A DNA stretch of 12,286 nucleotides from Coemansia sp. RSA 1804 (taxonomy: Eukaryota; Kickxellomycota; Kickxellomycetes; Kickxellales; Kickxellaceae), in contig JANBTH010000145.1 in the NCBI GenBank assembly GCA_027578815.1, positions 1 to 12,286 on the forward strand, in the 5' to 3' direction. The notes below the pieces were generated by a model. The model was not told the DNA's origin. It worked only from the letters and a program-made list of their open reading frames with translations, and ran no database searches. Every line of letters starts with the position of its first letter. Positions within the stretch are counted from its first letter, which is position 1. Positions 1 through 7,474 of this stretch are shown here, one piece after another. The position numbers and the translations under genes are program-made.

Positions 1-140
1 TAAGCGTCAAAGCGGACCGTCAAGGTAGGGAGCGTTGTAGTAAAACTAGCGTAATATATTTAGCGTAAATAAATAAAAGCGTATGGAGTTATTAGAAAAG
101 CTAAAGATATCTAGAATGAGGTAGCCGTACGGGGCGTCCT

Positions 141-147
141 TATATAA
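141..147 (-). promoter_or_regulatory. Possible TATA box
   Basis: TATATAA on the plus strand reads TTATATA on the minus strand, within GGTTATATAAGG. The element is nearly symmetric, so direction cannot be read from it. The minus orientation is preferred because the spacer follows the MPC1 3' end and no plus-strand gene begins nearby. It could serve a gene past the left edge. Confidence 0.3.
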
Positions 148-324
148 CCTTCTCAGGCTGTGCGTTTCCCGACGCACGGACCTCGGGTTTATCCGGATGT
201 CCGGCCTTACCGGCGATAGTTTTATTTCCATTTCTGCTGCGTGTGCTTTTTCTGGTTGGCATGCGGCAATCAATTACCAGTCCCGCCGTCATCAATCGGT
301 TAATGGTGTTTGTTTACGTTTCCA

Positions 325-334
325 TTTATTTATT
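325..334 (-). terminator. Possible MPC1 polyadenylation signal
   Basis: Two overlapping AATAAA hexamers on the minus strand (TTTATTTATT on plus) lie about 65 bases downstream of the MPC1 stop codon. This is a usual distance for a eukaryotic poly(A) signal. Hexamers of this kind are also common by chance in AT-rich spacers. Confidence 0.35.
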
Positions 335-397
335 TTTAGAGACACGCACTTGGTGCGAAGAAGAAAGAGAAAGATAAAAGACAGCTGCAGGAACGAT

Positions 398-787
398 CTA
401 ATCGGTCTTGGTCTCGGTCTTCGCAGCAACCTTGGACTCCTTCATGTTCTGCGCACCCTCCTTGAGCACCTTTGCAATCCCACCGTTGTAATCAACAAAC
501 CGGTAGAGCTGCACAAGCTGGGCCACCTCGTTGGTGGCATGGCAGGCAAACAGCAGGTAGTTGCGCGGGTTGACCATCCACGCAAACCGCATGAACAGCA
601 GGCTGTACAGCGTCAGGGCCGACGTCATCTTGCCGGAGATCTTTTCGGGCGACGACGAGAAATCCGCAATTGCACTCAGCGGGATCCCCCAGTTCGCCAC
701 GGGTCCCCAGAAATGCGTCGACATTAGGTACGACCGGAAATCCTTGGATCCCAGACGCTGCATGAGATTCGAAGCCCAGGCTGCCAT
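398..787 (-). CDS. MPC1: Mitochondrial pyruvate carrier subunit 1
   Basis: A 129-residue protein with the full MPC1 signature. SKDFRSYLMSTHFWGPVANW spans about residues 14-33, followed by an SPEKISGKMT segment. A conserved C-terminal core follows: FMRFAW, NPRNYLLFACHATNEVAQL. The family forms a heterodimer with MPC2/MPC3 in the inner mitochondrial membrane and imports pyruvate into the matrix. Length matches the family (about 110-130 residues). Two to three short membrane helices cover roughly residues 20-100, and the last 25 residues form a Lys/Glu/Thr-rich hydrophilic tail. The ATG at 787 sits just before the conserved region, as in homologues, and no intron is needed. It lies on the same strand as the DUF3020-like gene, whose stop codon is 387 bp upstream. 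Identification is from close motif agreement and I consider it near certain. Confidence 0.97.
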   Translation of the reverse strand: MAAWASNLMQRLGSKDFRSYLMSTHFWGPVANWGIPLSAIADFSSSPEKISGKMTSALTLYSLLFMRFAWMVNPRNYLLFACHATNEVAQLVQLYRFVDYNGGIAKVLKEGAQNMKESKVAAKTETKTD

Positions 788-1174
788 TTTGTTTAACGTT
801 TATTCTGGTTCTATTTTTGAGAGGACTAAGGGATGGATGGATGAAGGAAATGAAGGAAGAAAGAAGAGTAAAGGGGGATAGAAAAACAAAAAAGAGTTGA
901 AAGGCGTGTGTGTGGGAGCGAGCTTCTTTGACAAAGTGCGCTCTTTTTTTTCGTCCAGCTCTGCCAAAAAGTGCGGATCTTGCTTTCCATTTTTTCCACC
1001 ACTCTTGTGGTTCCTGCAAGCAAGAAAAAAGAGAAAATCAACTAATTCGACAGTAATCGGATCAGATCGTGGTGGGGGAGATTGGTAGTACAGAAATCAA
1101 GAAAAGGAAAAGAAACAAGGTAAACTGACTCATACAAAAAGGCGAAAGAGCAGCAAGCCAGCCAGCCAGCCATT
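788..1174. other. Spacer and presumed MPC1 promoter
   Basis: This 387 bp spacer between two minus-strand genes has no supported coding region. It is rich in purine and T tracts. A minus-strand CCAAT lies at about 1078-1082, near 295 bp upstream of the MPC1 start, and could be a Hap-complex site, which would suit a mitochondrial gene. Four tandem GCCA units lie at 1157-1172, almost touching the stop codon of the upstream gene. Confidence 0.4.
1157..1172. repeat. GCCA tandem repeat (4 copies)
   Basis: Four perfect copies of GCCA lie immediately 3' of the stop codon of the polyglutamine gene. It is a short microsatellite with no assigned role. Confidence 0.7.
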
Positions 1175-2138
1175 TTACTCAAAGCCAGATGCTGCTGACG
1201 TAGTGGCAGCGGAGGCACCATTAGCCGCGGCAGAGGCATAATGCAGCGGAGGAGAGTTTGAAGAAAGCGTCATAAGCGAAAAGGCAGCCTCCGCCAGCCT
1301 GTCGCCGCCGCTGCTATCGGAAATCTCCTCCCACGGACGGACGTGCCATCTGCGCGGGCCAGCAGCTTCAGCAACAAAGGAGGAAGCCGGCGGCGGATTA
1401 GGAGAAAGAGGAGCAGTCATGCCCGCGTGACCGGCTGCATCAGAAAAAGCACCAGATTGCGTGGCCACGTGAGCAGGGGGCTGCTGCTGGTGCTGCTTCT
1501 GCTGCTGCTGCTGCCTGAGTGAGGAGAGCGAAAGAAGCTCGCGCGGCACAATGCTGCTCAGGGGCGGCAGCCTCAGCCCCGCGTTACCGGGAGCAGCGGC
1601 AAACGGCTGTGCGGCGGAATCGGTAGAGGAGGAAGCAGCAGTCTCTTCCAGCGCCTGCTGAGCCGCCACGCTCTTCCAGAAGCTGTGCGCCGCGCTGACC
1701 TGGTGCGGAGGCAGCGTTGCGTACGATCCAAAGCCCGACGGGAGGATTCGCTCGGGCGTCAGCGACTGTGACTGCTGGCGCTGCGCTTCGCGTGGCCCTG
1801 AAGATCCAGAACCAGCTCCAGCTCCAGCACTTGCTCCGGCCCCCGTTCCGCGCCGACGCTGCTCCTTGTCGCGCCGACGCTGCTGGCGCCGCACAAACTC
1901 CTCGCCTATCCACTTCTCCTTGTCATCCGACGCCTTTGCGCCATACAGCTGGTTAGCCCGCTTGTTTACGCGGCAACGTAAGTCGTTGTCCTTGTTTCGC
2001 TCCTCGTTGACTTCGCGCCAACGCTTCTTGCGCTCCCTGTTTTCCAGCCGCATCTTCTCGAGCACAACCTGCCTGCCGCTGCTTCCGCCGACATCGTCAT
2101 CGTGTCTGTTGGAGCTGCCAGGGTTCGAGCTGTTGCTC

Positions 2139-2185
<47 letters not shown>

Positions 2186-2299
2186 GTCCTTTGCGCGTGG
2201 TCCGTTGTGCTGGTTGCGAAGCTGCGATTTGGTCTGCTGCTGTATCTGCGAACGGTGGTTGAGCACCTGCTTGGAAAACGTGCGTGCCGAAGAAAGCAT
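1175..2299 (-). CDS. Polyglutamine protein with DUF3020-like basic domain
   Basis: A 374-residue, largely disordered protein. It has an N-terminal Gln/Asn-rich region with 16 uninterrupted glutamines (residues 39-54). A strongly charged conserved-looking block follows at about 76-140, including KMRLENRERKKRWREVNEER and NKDNDLRCRVNKRANQLYG. Then come an Arg-rich stretch, an Ala/Gly-rich linker, a second Gln run at 263-273, and an Ala/Ser-rich tail. The basic block resembles the fungal domain I know as DUF3020, found in uncharacterised and possibly nuclear or transcription-linked proteins. That assignment is from memory of the domain's wording. No catalytic motif is seen. The ATG at 2299 opens the frame; the next in-frame Met is at the domain itself (residue 83), so the first is preferred. 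A nuclear location is suggested by the basic residues but unproven. Confidence 0.75.
2138..2185 (-). repeat. CAG/CAA repeat encoding polyglutamine
   Basis: Sixteen consecutive Gln codons, mostly CAG (CTG on plus) with a few CAA interruptions near the middle. The run is in frame within the DUF3020-like protein. Such tracts vary in length between strains. Confidence 0.9.
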
Positions 2300-2628
2300 G
2301 AGACAAGAAAGAAACAGGGCTTGTTGGTAGTTGCTTGTTGCCTATTATCGGAGAGTAATAATTAAAAGAATGTGCTGTGGAATACAATAGTGAATAAAGA
2401 ACAAGATAAAAGTATAATAGTAAGATAAAAGAACTAGAGGCTTTTGTAGAAAGAAAAAATAAACTAGAAAAACAGAAGAAAAAAATGACACGCTTGATGT
2501 TGTTGTTGTCGTTGCAAAGTAATTACAAGCTGGCTCGCATAATATATTTTTTTTCTCCGTTTGTGATGACAAAATAAAGATGGAAAAAAAGCAGGTCCCA
2601 ATAAATCATGTTTGTTGCGAGGCTGCGG

Positions 2629-2633
2629 CCAAT
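2629..2633 (+). promoter_or_regulatory. CCAAT box
   Basis: CCAAT in the context GGCCAATCAGG, the form favoured by fungal CCAAT-binding (Hap/NF-Y) complexes. It lies about 330 bp upstream of the polyglutamine gene's start. These boxes work in either orientation. A role here is inference. Confidence 0.3.
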
Positions 2634-2899
2634 CAGGCAACCCAGCCATGACCTGTTTTTATGCTCCTTTTACCCTAAGCAACCGTTTTCCGCTTGCGTG
2701 ACTGGGAAAAAAAGGAGAAAAAAAACATGGTAAGAAAAAGGTGGTGTGAGGAAAAAGGGGGTTTCTGTTCCACTGTGGAGCGGAATCAAGTATATTACAT
2801 GTTGCAAAAGCATTAGCACTGAGGTGGCCATTTCCTAGAAAACTCTTGGCACCGAACGGTCTTGCTTTGTTCCCGCCCAGCATTTATGACAAAACATTA

Positions 2900-2918
2900 G
2901 AATTCTCAGGGAGAATTC
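2900..2918. repeat. Short perfect inverted repeat
   Basis: GAATTCTC and GAGAATTC arms of 8 bases each, separated by a 3-base AGG loop. The arms are perfect but short. It could be a hairpin or a dimeric protein site, or chance. Confidence 0.6.
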
Positions 2919-3064
2919 ATGATAATGTCCATTGTGCATGTCCATATATTGGGATTGCTGCTAGTTACGACTTTCACAGATTAAAACCCTTAAATCCTAA
3001 AATTCTATGCTCTGCTGCATTGTTGATAAATATCCAAATATTTAGGAATTTAGAACAAGAAAAG

Positions 3065-3925
3065 CTAAACCAATGAGTCAGTCTCAGTCCACTCTGAATC
3101 GGTGCTGTCGCGCGTGTACAGCTGAGAAGTGGCATGAACTACACCTTTCCCGATAGATATTATAATGTAGATACACTCCACACAATTACGCATTGACAGT
3201 CCATAGTACTTGTTTTTGATCTGCTGGATATCATCATTGGCCTTTCCACGTCCAGCACAAAAGCTGTTGACTTTATCATCGGGAATGTGTTTGAACTCTA
3301 CAAGCATTCCAAATGCATCTTTCACATTTGCTGTACTGTGTAGCAGCGTCACCCAGTCGACATTGTTTTCCTGTTCTTCGGCCGATTCGCGGCTGACCGT
3401 GTAGTTAAAACGACAAATATCAGGTTGGTCCGGATGAGTAAAAGCCCCGTGTCTTGCTGCACAGCTGATCGTGGCCACAGCAATACTGGCATACTCAAAC
3501 CCGTCTTGGCTCTTGTGGTTTGCGAGTATAGCACACGAACTTTTTATCAGCTGGCACAAGTGATCCGTATTTCCATTTTGTATCTCGTTCAGAAGTTTGC
3601 CCTTTTCCATTATTTTTCAATTGCCAGGTGCACTACAAAGAAGCGTTTGACTCAGAATTGAGTCCCACATGCACTGAAACTCGCCATTGGGAATGCAAAC
3701 TGTGGCTGAGCTGCGGACAGTAAGATACCCAGAATAAAGAGCTAGGTTAAGAAACGCGCTGCAATTAAAGCCCTTAGTAGTCAAGTCCGATAGCCTAAAA
3801 TCAAACCATGGTAACCCGACCGCAGCTTCACGAGGTTCTTCTGCGAGCGAAGTTCGATTGGAATGCTCGGCAAACTCTTTGAAAAGAACATTTCCGTAAG
3901 CGATGGAGAACCAGACGTGTTGCAA
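3065..3925 (-). pseudogene. AAA-ATPase-like/PD-(D/E)XK nuclease family relic, C-terminal part
   Basis: Two consecutive minus-strand pieces in the same frame are separated by one TGA at 3617-3619. The upstream piece (3620-3925) carries the tail of an AAA-ATPase-like domain: FLNLALYSGYLTV, then CIPNGEFQCMW. The downstream piece (3065-3616, with an internal ATG at 3610) is 181 residues. It holds a PDDEXK_9-like nuclease fold: a D at residue 98, LVEFK with E105 and K107, then QQIKNKYYG at 129-137 and a GKGVVHA strand. This domain pair (PF09820 plus PF08011, recalled) occurs in many copies in some early-diverging fungi; its function is not settled. The N-terminal ATP-binding half (Walker motifs) is missing, and the open frame ends upstream at a stop at 4010-4012. 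No GT-AG intron removing the TGA in frame was found. Its base composition is lower in GC than that of its neighbours. The family assignment is by motif pattern and is moderately sure; the pseudogene status is well supported. Confidence 0.72.
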
Positions 3926-4677
3926 ATTAATCTCAAATAATGCAAAGAAAAGACCTATAAGAGGTTGACTACCGACCTTTTGCTGTTCTCTGGATCTGCG
4001 GGGGTCTTTTTATATGTCTCGTATTGTGCAGGGTTCTTTTTTTGCATCATTGACAGACAGTATTTCGGGTACCAAGGTCAGCCATGCGCCGTATTACCTG
4101 GCGATCAGCAGCACCAGTTACTGAACGATCAGCTGCGCAATCGGCGGAGGCGCAGTACCTCTAATTGCTTCTAATGGACATGGATTCAGCCGCAGCAGGT
4201 ATGCTCCAAAAGTGTATGCCACACATAACGGGTTTTATAGTTTACCAGATCAAGTGGTTGTTGGCGGTTGTTCGCATTGGTGGAGGAGAGTGAGAGAAAC
4301 AGAAGGTGCAGAACTAATTAGACCTCAATGCTCCGCTTACAACACCTTCTACACAATGTAAGCAAACAGCTCTCTTTGAAGCGGAAAGACATTTTTGCCG
4401 GATGAAACAAGTAACCCTTTCGTGGTTTGATCATGTTCTGGATCCAGATCTGATCATCAAATGGCAATACTGCACTATTTTGTTGTCAATATTAATTTAG
4501 GCTTCAGTTGATGCTGGCTTTATGCGGGATGGTTTTCGTACTTTGTCCTCTCTTTGTGCTCTACACTCTTATTATTTTTTGCCCTCTTTCACCTCTATAT
4601 TTATTTAATTGTCTCTGCTACCATTGTTAATTAACTCACTTTTCTTTGACCTGTAACATCACAATACGCAAAGAGAA
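3926..4677. other. Spacer with unassigned open frame; promoter of the UBP8-like gene
   Basis: The minus-strand frame of the pseudogene stays open to 4009 without recognisable motifs. On the plus strand, a frame from an ATG at 4014 runs to 4358 with a single internal TGA at 4122-4124. Its peptide includes IGGGAVPLIASNGHGFSRS but matches no family I know. A separate 39-codon ATG frame occupies 4174-4293. The last 150 bases are pyrimidine- and AT-rich and should be the promoter and 5' untranslated region of the hydrolase gene. Confidence 0.35.
4596..4607 (+). promoter_or_regulatory. Possible TATA element of the UBP8-like gene
   Basis: TATATTTATTTA lies about 70 bp upstream of the hydrolase start codon, within a pyrimidine-rich stretch. 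This is a plausible core promoter position. AT-rich spacers produce such strings often, so confidence is low. Confidence 0.3.
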
Positions 4678-7410
4678 ATGGCATCAGTGGCATCCTCTGA
4701 ATCGCCAGCTCCCTCCACACTGCCACAACAGCAATCGCCTGGCGGCGGCGGCAGAATGCGTGGCCCTCGCGGGGGCTCAGCTGCAAACACCGGCGGAAAT
4801 GGAAGCAGCACGGCCAGCGCCTGCGCGCACATGGGAAGCAAGGCCAAGGTGATCACCGACAGACTCAAGGTGCTGGTACCGTACGCAAACGTCTGCAGAC
4901 ACCGTCAGGCACTGCTACAGGGCCGGCGTGGTGGAGCAGCGTCGGCAAGCACTAACGCGGCAACAGCAGGCGAAGGGGGAGGACGCGAGGCAACGCCGGC
5001 TGCGGGAGCGGGAGGCGACGGCGATCGCAGTCGTAAGCGTCTTGTGGACGAGATGCCGTCGGCGGCGTGCTTCAAGTGCGGGACGCCAGCAGACCGCCTG
5101 CACGCATGTCTCGGATGCGATTTCTACGGATGCTGGCAGCACGGAAGGGGAGGAGGGGGACGCACTGGCCATATCCTGGACCACTTGCAGCGCACAGGCC
5201 ACGGGTTTGCGCTGGATATGGCGCATCTGCAGATATTCTGCAGCTCGTGCAACGACTATGTGGGCGACGCTACCGTTGGCGGACCGCTGCTGGCAGCGCA
5301 GATCCGGTGGCATGCGGCGCTGTGCGATGCAGCGGAGCCCGACGCTAAGCGTCCGCGCATCGTGTCGCCCGGAACCGACTTGACGCCCATACAGACGCGG
5401 TATGTGCGCGAACACGGAACGGCACGCACGTGCGCTGGGATCCGTGGTCTCCATAATCTGGGCGCGACATGCTATCTCAACGTGGTGGTGCAGGCGCTGA
5501 CGCACAATCCGCTGGTGCGCGGATGGGTGCTGAGCGATGCGCACCATCCGCAGCAGTGCGGGTCCACCGAGTGCATGGCGTGCGAAGTCAGCACTGCCGT
5601 CCAAGCGCTCCACGCATTCCCTGCGCCGCCATTTGCGCCTGTGCGACTGCTGCGCGCGCTCTGGCTGCTGCGCGGCGACTTGGCTGGATACGGCCAGCAC
5701 GATGCGCACGAGTGTCTTATGGCTGTGCTCGATGCGCTGCATGCCGCGCTTGCTGCCAACAGCAGTGCGCCGCACACACCGCGCGCGCCGTGCGCCTGTC
5801 TGATGCACCAGGCGTTTTCTGGCGTGTTGCAGAGCGCCGTTACTTGCGCGCGCTGCGGATCCACAACGCTTGCGCACGATCCGATGCTTGACATTGCGTT
5901 AGACATCCCGACATCGCCGGCATCCGCAGGCCAGCAGCCGCACCAAGGATTGGGCGCGCGCGGCGCCGATGCTGCTCTGAATGCTTGGCTGCAGGCGCGT
6001 CGCCACCACCGCACGCCGGCGCAGACGTCGTTGGGCGCCGGCACGCATCCGGTTATCTCGCTGCACGATTGTCTGGCGCACTACATCCGCGGCGAGACGC
6101 TGGCGGCGGGCGCCTACGCGTGCGGGCGCTGCGGCTCGGCGACTGGGCCGGCCACAAAGCAGTTCTGCGTCAAGGAGCTGCCGCCGGTTCTGACGTTCCA
6201 TCTCAAGCGATTCGAGCATCATAGCAGCGTCGGCAATGGCAGCACCAATGGCGGTGGCAACACCAGCAGCAGCACTGGAAGCGGAGCTCGGAGCTCAAAG
6301 ATCGATGCGTATGTGCGTCTCCCGCTGCGTCTTGATATGACGCCGTACACGGCAGCAGCGCTGACAGCCCACAGCCAGGCTGTAGCCGGCCTGCGAGCCA
6401 GCGCTGGATGTGCAGCAACCAGCACAGGCAATGCGCTCCCGCGCTCAGTTGACGGCATCTCGGTACACGCAGCCGATTCGACGCTTCCGCGCGATGCGCC
6501 GGTTCCGGTACTCGATGGTCCGGGCGGCAGCACATCGCTGGGCAAACGGCGCACCGATGCCACGCACTCCAACCCGGCATGCCAGTACTCGCTGTTTGCC
6601 GTCGTGCACCACATTGGCAAGATTGACACGGGCCATTATATTGCCTATGCGCGCCATCGCGGTCGCTGGTTTCTGTTTGACGACACAAAGGTTACGCCTG
6701 CGGATGTTGCCGATGTTGTTGGGTTGGCGCAGGAGGCTCGTGTGCGGGCTGGGCGGCCGGCCAAGGGAACCGCGTATATGGCCTTCTATGTCAAGACTGT
6801 GCTTGACTACCACGATGGCGCTGCCACCGTGACTTCTTCAGCTTCAGCTGCTGCTGCTCCAACACCCGCTTCCTCCTCCTCTGCTTCTGCGGCTGCTGCT
6901 GCGTCAGCCGCTGCTACCGCTGGCATGGGCGCCGGAAACACGCGCATCAGCGAGTCTGGCGAGTGGATTGAGGATGCTGGCGTTGTGCGGACACGCATCA
7001 ACCCTAACGGCGATGTTCGTGTGGAGAGGAGAGGCCGCAAGAAAGGAAGCACCAATGCTGCGCGCCGTCGCAAGCCTGGTGCTAACAACAGCGCTGCTTC
7101 TTCAACTGCGCCTACCCTGCCTCGCCCTCCCGCTGCTGCTACTCCTGTTGTTTCTGCTGCTATTGCCGAGGAGGACGGAGAGCTGCCTGAGGATGGCGAG
7201 CTGCCCGACGTTGGCGAGGAGGATGACGAAGAGGAATCCTCGGACTCTGATGGCGAGGCTCTGTGGGCGCGCTTCTCAAAGGAAAAGGCCGCCACCGATG
7301 ATCTTGTGCCAATGAAGCCCGACATCCAACAGCAACACCAACAGCAACAAATTCTGCCTTCGTCTCCGGCGAACGACGATTCGGACACGCCAAGCGACTT
7401 TGGATTATAA
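4678..7410 (+). CDS. UBP8: Ubiquitin carboxyl-terminal hydrolase, SAGA Ubp8/USP22 type
   Basis: A 910-residue ubiquitin-specific protease. The N-terminal ZnF-UBP resembles Ubp8/USP22: a C49-x-H51 pair, then C131/C134, C144/C147, C152, H165, H169, H175, C188/C191. The USP catalytic domain covers about 255-707: Cys box GLHNLGATCYLN with nucleophile C265, QHDAHE at 340-345, zinc ribbon C390/C393 and C482/C485, and His box DTGHYIAYAR with H653 and FDD with D668. All catalytic and zinc residues are present, so it should be active. In the family this enzyme sits in the SAGA deubiquitinase module and removes ubiquitin from histone H2B. Yeast Ubp8 is about 470 residues and USP22 about 525. The extra length here comes from a Gly-rich N-terminus, a Gly-rich insert in the zinc finger (156-161), Ser/Gly/Ala inserts in the catalytic domain, and a 200-residue C-terminal tail. 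The ATG at 4678 has a good context (AGAAATGG). USP51-like or other ZnF-USPs are alternatives. Confidence 0.95.
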   Translation: MASVASSESPAPSTLPQQQSPGGGGRMRGPRGGSAANTGGNGSSTASACAHMGSKAKVITDRLKVLVPYANVCRHRQALLQGRRGGAASASTNAATAGEGGGREATPAAGAGGDGDRSRKRLVDEMPSAACFKCGTPADRLHACLGCDFYGCWQHGRGGGGRTGHILDHLQRTGHGFALDMAHLQIFCSSCNDYVGDATVGGPLLAAQIRWHAALCDAAEPDAKRPRIVSPGTDLTPIQTRYVREHGTARTCAGIRGLHNLGATCYLNVVVQALTHNPLVRGWVLSDAHHPQQCGSTECMACEVSTAVQALHAFPAPPFAPVRLLRALWLLRGDLAGYGQHDAHECLMAVLDALHAALAANSSAPHTPRAPCACLMHQAFSGVLQSAVTCARCGSTTLAHDPMLDIALDIPTSPASAGQQPHQGLGARGADAALNAWLQARRHHRTPAQTSLGAGTHPVISLHDCLAHYIRGETLAAGAYACGRCGSATGPATKQFCVKELPPVLTFHLKRFEHHSSVGNGSTNGGGNTSSSTGSGARSSKIDAYVRLPLRLDMTPYTAAALTAHSQAVAGLRASAGCAATSTGNALPRSVDGISVHAADSTLPRDAPVPVLDGPGGSTSLGKRRTDATHSNPACQYSLFAVVHHIGKIDTGHYIAYARHRGRWFLFDDTKVTPADVADVVGLAQEARVRAGRPAKGTAYMAFYVKTVLDYHDGAATVTSSASAAAAPTPASSSSASAAAAASAAATAGMGAGNTRISESGEWIEDAGVVRTRINPNGDVRVERRGRKKGSTNAARRRKPGANNSAASSTAPTLPRPPAAATPVVSAAIAEEDGELPEDGELPDVGEEDDEEESSDSDGEALWARFSKEKAATDDLVPMKPDIQQQHQQQQILPSSPANDDSDTPSDFGL

Positions 7411-7474
7411 TCCCACTATATCTCATCGCTTGTGTTTGACAAATGTATAACAACAGCAGTAGAGATAGCATTGC
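7411..7474. terminator. Short convergent 3' junction
   Basis: Only 64 bases separate the stop codon of the hydrolase gene (+) from that of the glycosyltransferase gene (-). Both 3' untranslated regions must fit here or overlap the neighbour's coding sequence, which would give antisense-overlapping transcript ends. No canonical AATAAA is seen on either strand. Confidence 0.5.

Larger units (their letters stand above)
1..397. other. Left-edge spacer: MPC1 3' region and likely promoter of an off-window gene
   Basis: No convincing gene is seen here. The 75-codon open frame on the minus strand (46-273) has no recognisable motif. The segment carries a TATATAA element at 141-147 and a group of five AGCGT pentamers between 3 and 82. 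Together these look like promoter DNA for a minus-strand gene lying beyond the left edge. The right part (about 320-397) is the expected 3' untranslated region of MPC1. The assignment is inference from position. Confidence 0.4.
2300..3064. other. AT-rich spacer upstream of the polyglutamine gene
   Basis: No gene is supported in these 765 bp. The half next to the gene is A/T-rich and should hold its 5' untranslated region and promoter. It contains a CCAATCA motif at 2629-2635 and a short perfect inverted repeat at 2900-2918. A 76-codon plus-strand open frame at 2846-3076 shows no motif and runs into the pseudogene, so I do not call it. Confidence 0.4.

Noticed and set aside
46..273. 75-codon minus-strand frame at the left edge
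   Set aside because: No motif, AT-rich composition at its end, and overlap with promoter-like elements.
2102..2365. Plus-strand poly-Leu frame opposite the polyglutamine gene
   Set aside because: It is the reverse reading of the CAG repeat. The minus frame carries the conserved basic domain and is far longer.
3580..3650. An intron that would remove the TGA in the nuclease relic
   Set aside because: Candidate GT...AG pairs on the minus strand give lengths such as 35 or 32 bases, which shift the frame and are too short for a typical intron.
4915..5877. 320-codon minus-strand frame opposite the UBP8-like gene
   Set aside because: Shadow frame in GC-rich coding DNA. The plus strand holds all zinc-finger and USP catalytic motifs.
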